Positions 14,769 through 64,000 of a stretch of 64,000 nucleotides of DNA are shown here, one piece after another. A program made the position numbers and the translations under genes. Each line of letters opens with the position of its first letter. Positions within the stretch are counted from its first letter, which is position 1. Location of the stretch: assembly GCA_016806645.1 (NCBI GenBank), contig JACSYO010002133.1, positions 259,501 through 323,500 of the forward strand, given 5' to 3'. The notes below the pieces were generated by a model. It searched no databases. It was not told the DNA's origin and was given only the letters and a program-made list of their open reading frames with translations. This DNA comes from Ophiodon elongatus (Eukaryota; Chordata; Actinopteri; Perciformes; Hexagrammidae).

Positions 14769-14842
14769 AGAGGAGGAGGAGGAGGAGGAGGAGGAGGAGG
14801 AGGAGGAGGACGAGGAGGAGGAGGAGGAGGAGGAGGAGGAGG
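14769..14842. repeat. (AGG)n microsatellite
   Basis: About 24 units with one interruption (CGAGG near 14811). Confidence 0.97.
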
Positions 14843-14930
14843 GATGACAAAAATAGCACCGTAGAAAAACAGCCCTGGCCAGTGTAGGTCAGTTTAGCAC
14901 CAATATTTTAGCCCTGCCGCCACAAAAGAG

Positions 14931-14953
14931 ACACACACACACTCACACTCACA

Positions 14954-15035
<82 letters not shown>
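14931..15035. repeat. (CA)n microsatellite with CACACT start
   Basis: Begins with three ACACTC-type hexamers and then runs as pure CA for about 78 bp. Confidence 0.97.
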
Positions 15036-15036
<1 letters not shown>

Positions 15037-15465
15037 GATGCAAAAAGAGATTCACTCATGGAAGCCAGCCAGCCAGATACCGAGGCATCAATACACCGAG
15101 GCTTGCAAAGCAACATGGGGTTTGTAGAGAAACTTGTTACTTCTTTAACACCCACATGCACTTTGCTCAGGGCACGCTCATGGCACACATGTAGACAAAC
15201 AGAAGTAAAATACTAAACTGCTTGTACTACTGCTACAGGACTGGCACATACAGTCTACACACACAAATAGGCACATGTAGACACACACTCTGTATTTACA
15301 GGGATGGAGAGAGAATAGACAATGAGTAAGAGCCTCAGGAAAAAGCACCGATCTAAACATAGCTGGGCATATAATGCCTTTGTCCAAAAGCAGAGAGGCA
15401 ATTTCACCACTGAACAGTCCTGTGATGAGAACCGATGAAGTGTTATCCCTAAGAGTGTAATTTCA

Positions 15466-15466
<1 letters not shown>

Positions 15467-15543
<77 letters not shown>

Positions 15544-15544
15544 A
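15467..15544. repeat. (CA)n microsatellite
   Basis: About 36 CA units with one TA near the end. Confidence 0.97.
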
Positions 15545-16747
15545 AACCGATTTAGAAACCACAGTCAGTAAACTTGCGTGACCTCACTTTCTTTGTTGTA
15601 AGTAACTGTATGTCAAATGTGTCCCAGCAAAGCTTGAATAAACAGCAGCGGGCCGTAGACGGCTCCCGTTTCACATTCAATCTGCAATAAATGCCAACGC
15701 TGCACCGCTGGGATCGTACATCTAAAAGCACTGATTTCTATCACGCCACCCAAAAATACAGCAGCGCACAAATGGACTGGTGAGCTCTCGGGCCCAGATC
15801 AACACACAGTTATCGCTGAATCAAACGCTACTTTTTTTTATTTTTCTTTCCTGCTGCTTGCCGGGTTTATTTATGGAGTTCAGAGTTCGCCGTGGTTTGA
15901 GCCAACATCCCAGTGCTCTGGAGGTCGGCCCTCCGGCGGCACTGTTTGCACAACGCCGGTTCCAGACAATTTTTGAGTTGCTTCAAATCCAGCTGAAATC
16001 ACATTTAGTCATCCCAATTTGTAGTCAAAAATGATATCGAGTTTTTGAAGTCGTCTGCTGGAGAGGGGTGTCGGTTTGATTGACGGTAGCTGGCAGACTG
16101 AGCTCCTGCAGAGCACCGAAGACACAAAGTAAACACATCATGGGCATACAGCAAGTGTTGTTAGTGGTGTTGAATAGCAAAGACCATCCAACTAGACCAA
16201 GTAGACTTTTTACTGGTACGTTTACATGCTGTTTCATGTAAAACGGCTAAAAAGCTAAATAGCTATCTCGCCTACAAAATGAGGTAAGCAGATCATTTCT
16301 CCAATCAATAAGCTGAGGTGAAAGTTAGATAAGAAGGAGACTCTAACAGGACAGCCAATGGGGTGCTTGTAGAAGAAACATCACTGTATTGTACTCCTTA
16401 GGCTGTGTACTAACATAAGACGTTTGCTTTTTTTTTATTATTATTTTGTGATGTCATGGATCTTTTTCTGTTATCTTCCAGCAAATTTGTCGTCAGCTCA
16501 AGTGGTTGGTCCACATGAGTGCTTGACAGGAACACTGTGTGTTCAAGTTCCCTCTTCTCTCAAAGTGTCAAAGCAAACCAACACTGTATGGTGCAAATCA
16601 TGTACGAGTCAGGAAAACCACCAGCAAACACAAATCAGATGTGGGGAGCACGCGTGTGCAGTGAGCGCTGAACACACGCGTGCTCTACGTGCAGGTTAAA
16701 AGACGAGCAGAGAGGTCGGAGGCAGCTCTTAATCATATATTGATCAA

Positions 16748-16753
16748 TTTATT
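16748..16753 (-). terminator. Candidate distal poly(A) signal AATAAA for mmp16
   Basis: TTTATT on the plus strand, so AATAAA in the sense of mmp16, about 1.97 kb after the stop. A perfect hairpin lies 60-100 nt further downstream. It could equally be a chance hexamer. Confidence 0.35.
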
Positions 16754-17955
16754 CATTCTGTCAGGACACGTCTCCCCGTTGTCCCAAAGTCTTACACAAA
16801 GAAGTCATTGTGAGATGTCCAATTTGTTTTGACCGGAAAACAGGAAAGAAAAAACCAAAAACAGTTTGTGATTCATGAAAACAGACACACATTCAAAGAG
16901 CGCCCCCTGTGACAGCGGGGACACTACACATGTTTACTGAAGCCAATTTCATTTGCCCATTACCCAACAGATCTCCCAAAGATTTCCACAATGTACCACT
17001 TGAATCTTTTACATTTTTTTTTTTTTTTCGTGTTTTCAATTGTACCTGGAGGTAAGGGGAGGGAGGGGGGTACACTTAAAATGTACAAAAATAAATGCAA
17101 ACAGTATTTTTTTCAAGAGAAAATACTTCCTCCTCAGCTTTTGAGGGGTTTCCGAAGCCACGCCGAGCAGAACCGGTTGGATGTACAGTAAATGCTTGCA
17201 TGCACGTTGACACAGGCACTGATCTTGACTTGGTGTCTCACTTCGTGGGTCCTCAGTCAGGACACAAGAGCATTCTGGTGAACGGTGAGCTCTCAAACAA
17301 GGCAGTCAACAGGATTCTTTTTAAGAAATGGTCTGTCCATTCACAAATAACCATACAGAATGACCATTTTGGATGCACGCGTCTTCTAACTGAGGGGAAT
17401 ATGGGCTGAGGACACAAAAGAGCATCAGCAAATCCAATAACAAGCTCTCAAGCTCATAATTAGCCTGATCTCTGTTGTATGGAATTGATAAAAGTAACAG
17501 AAACAAATATCTTAACACACAAAAATAGTGGCTTCACTCCAGAACCTTCCTTCCTTTTAACGATACAATACATTACTCTCGATACAGGCTGACCCTACTG
17601 TATATTCTGTCCAGGATGGCTCAGCAAGCCAGTGCTGAGAACTCTGGGTAATGTAATAAAACCCATGAAATACCAATTACAAACAACAAATAAAAACAAA
17701 AGCGGTATACAAATAAAAAAAGAAAGAAAAACAACTCCAAGAACAGCAAAACCAAGCACAAGTAGTATGATCGATAATTAAGGCGAGTTAAAATATTGCA
17801 GAATAATTTGGCCCCTGTGTCTCAAACAGACTGCCACAACAGTCAGAGCTCCCTGACTCTTAAATCGCTGCAAGGATCCAGAGAGGGGAAGAAAGGATGA
17901 ACTGAAATGACAAAAATGGAAATAAAAATGGAATCCTCTTTGGAGAGAAATTGAT

Positions 17956-17961
17956 TTTATT
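17956..17961 (-). terminator. Candidate proximal poly(A) signal AATAAA for mmp16
   Basis: TTTATT on the plus strand, about 760 nt after the stop codon. If used it would give a short 3' UTR that still contains the G-rich and C-rich tracts. Support is only the hexamer. Confidence 0.25.
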
Positions 17962-18720
17962 TGGTTTCGTTTGGTCTCTTCCTCAGGAGCGTGTTAAAGG
18001 GAACGGTGAGGACCTCCTTACTCAAAAGATTTAAAATAAAAGAATTAAAAATAAAATACAGAAAAGGGATTGAAGGTTGGTAATGTGATTAACTGGTGTT
18101 TGTCTGAGACTGTAAATCTTTTGAGCGCAGTATGAAGCGATGGGGTGGGGGGGGGGGTGGGGGGAGGGGGGCACCGAGATCAGAAAATAGAAAACTGTTG
18201 TTTCAGCAACAACCTGATATGACGGATGACAATGCAGTGCCCTGTGGAAAGAGTGTGTCCCCCGTGTAAGTCCTCCTTCTGATTAAGAGCAGTCTGGCGA
18301 AGAGATGAAAGAGGAATGGGGATCGGAAGTCAAGTTTCTGAGATACAAAGTGATACTGATGCTCCTTGTTTCCTACTGGGACTGACTGTCATATCAGGCA
18401 AAGGTCCCCCACAAGCGGTCCCTCTGCTCCCCTGTTTGTTAAAAAGGCTGAGGGTTAGCGGAGTCAACTTTTAAGTCCCGGGGTCACCTTCTGCGCGAGG
18501 GGCCCGCCGACAGGCTAGTCTGGTTGGTTCTGAGGTTCTGAACGCCCCCCCCCCCCTCCCCCCCACCCCCCACCAAAAAAAAGGAGGACACGTGGCCGCG
18601 TGTTTCCACATGAGATGTCCAAAGTCCACCGTCCTCCTCCGTGAAAGTGGGGGCTGTCGTCCTGTTCTCTCCTGCCCGCTTTACCCCCTCGCCCCACCTT
18701 CACAACCGCCACCCGGCGTT

Positions 18721-63013
<44,293 letters not shown>

Positions 63014-63347
63014 CTGCAGAAAAAGAACGGAAAAAAAACGAGAGGAGGCCATCAATCTTTTTCACACTCTCTTTCATTCATCGCATTTCAAATTCTGATC
63101 CAGCTGCGGAGTGTGCAATGATTCATATCGAGGCACGAGATGGATGAGATGCATGCAAAAACGCGTACATAACACGTGAATGCACCACACATAAAAGTTA
63201 CTTCAAAATAAAAAAAAAGAAAACACACAACACGTGCAATTCCTCCCGATTCTCCGCACTGTACACATGAAGCACATATTCACTCACGTGTTACACACAA
63301 CAGACGCCCTCACCTTATTGTGTTATCGCTGCTTCAACAGAGAGAAG

Positions 63348-63380
63348 CGGAGGAGGAGGAGGAGAGAGAGAGAGAGAGAG
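63348..63380. repeat. GGA/GA purine tract
   Basis: GGA units (63350-63363) run into GA units (63364-63380). Confidence 0.95.
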
Positions 63381-63609
63381 AAACACAGGCACACCGTTAG
63401 CTGATCACATTTCACTCCGTCTCAGCCCGGCAGTGGGACAGCTGTTCGTCTGCATTCACACCGTTGGCCACCACATCGCCACGTTACAGTTCAGCGGCCG
63501 ATTTGAGTTCATTGCTATTCGTGGCACGGATGGCATTTAGGTGTTGGTGGGGACAAATGTCAGTGAAGACTGTTTTATTTTGGTGATTTGCAGGTAAAAC
63601 CGAGGGTTA

Positions 63610-63881
63610 CTGGGCAACTGTGGCTCAGTGGCGAGCAGGGTCGTCCTTCAATCAAAGGATCGGCGGTTTGATCCCCGGCTCCACTAGCCCACGTCGATGT
63701 GTCCTTGGGCAAGACGCTTAACCTCAAATTGCTCCTGTAGCTGTGCCTACGGTGTGTGCATGTTATCTACTCCTGATGGGCAACCTTAGCCCCTCCCATC
63801 AGTGTGTGATGGGTGAATGATGTCATGTAGTGCTAAAGGGCTGTTAAAGGGCTGTACAAGTACAGGTCCATTTACCATTTA
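63610..63881 (+). mobile_element. tRNA-derived SINE-like dispersed element
   Basis: A pol III A-box-like sequence (TGGCTCAGTGG, 63621-63631) is followed by a B-box-like sequence (GGTTTGATCCC, 63665-63675) at tRNA-like spacing. The following CCTTGGGCAAGACGCTTAAC and the TGATGTCATGTAGTG segment are features I recognise from a high-copy teleost repeat that ends CCATTTACCATTTA. The assignment to a SINE-type family is from the box structure; the family name was not checked. Confidence 0.65.
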
Positions 63882-64000
63882 AAACTGGGTGTAACCTGAG
63901 CTACAGCGGGGTTTAAAAGCAAGAGGAGATTACTGGAAGTACAAATACTGTATCTGTTTTACACATAAGTAATGTGACTTTGACTCTTAATGCAAAGTAT

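Larger units (their letters stand above)
8335..16640. other. Intergenic region downstream of mmp16, proximal part
   Basis: No gene is supported. The longest open frame (12486-13088, plus, 200 codons) has no recognisable motif and is probably chance. The region contains a 12-bp minisatellite (13509-13562), a GGA array (14769-14842) and two long CA arrays (14931-15035 and 15467-15544). Confidence 0.55.
16748..18720 (-). other. mmp16: Probable 3' UTR of mmp16
   Basis: Sequence downstream of the stop on the minus strand. No further coding segment follows, and the first AATAAA-type hexamers on this strand are at 17961-17956 and 16753-16748 (read as TTTATT on the plus strand). The extent is inferred from those hexamers only; no transcript evidence is available. 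The region contains a G-rich tract soon after the stop (18575-18545) and a C-rich tract (18171-18142) in the sense strand. Confidence 0.45.
63014..64000 (-). other. mmp16 intron upstream of the first visible exon (partial)
   Basis: Intron sequence upstream of exon 3, phase 2 at its 3' end (acceptor TGCAG). It holds a GGA/GA tract (63348-63380) and a tRNA-related SINE-like element (about 63610-63881). The next upstream exon, with most of the prodomain, is not in the window. Confidence 0.85.

Noticed and set aside
14955..15545. Several Cys-Val repeat frames that look like small cysteine-rich proteins
   Set aside because: Artefacts of CA/GT microsatellites.

Overview
The window is vertebrate genomic DNA, almost certainly from a teleost fish. 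It has large introns, dense CA/GT, GA and GGA microsatellites, and several degenerate dispersed elements of types I recognise from perciform-like genomes. There is no prokaryotic-style gene packing and no bacterial or phage gene.

It holds one recognisable protein gene. This is the 3' part (eight coding exons) of a membrane-type matrix metalloproteinase on the minus strand, best assigned to mmp16 (MT3-MMP). Reading down from high coordinates, the exons are 63013-62891 (cysteine switch and furin site), 58432-58128 (first catalytic exon), 40106-39945 (HELGHALGLEH zinc site), 36082-35865 (proline-rich hinge and start of hemopexin), 27613-27475, 23590-23440 and 22840-22725 (hemopexin blades), and 19055-18721 (last blade, stalk, transmembrane segment, cytoplasmic tail, stop). 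All eight have AG/GT junctions and compatible phases. They join into 515 codons plus a stop with no frameshift. The signal peptide and most of the prodomain (exons 1-2 by comparison with human MMP16) lie beyond position 64000, so promoter and start codon are not in view.

Layout: 1 to about 16.7 kb is downstream intergenic DNA with no gene I can support. About 16.75-18.72 kb is the probable 3' UTR. From 18.72 to 63.01 kb is the gene, with introns of 3.7, 0.6, 3.9, 8.3, 3.9, 18.0 and 4.5 kb read upward. From 63.01 to 64 kb is the edge of the next upstream intron, which carries a tRNA-related SINE-like element.

I did not find a new multi-gene system. The observations most worth a second look are non-coding. 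They are a G-rich tract just after the stop codon with a complementary C-rich tract about 0.4 kb further on; a perfect palindromic hairpin next to a candidate poly(A) signal; a paired X-box-like palindrome inside a CpG-rich part of the 18 kb intron; a perfect 18-bp hairpin beside a fossil LINE; an inverted pair of long GT and CA arrays; and several AT-rich low-repeat blocks that look like conserved non-coding elements. Repeat-family and homologue comparisons are from memory, not from a search.
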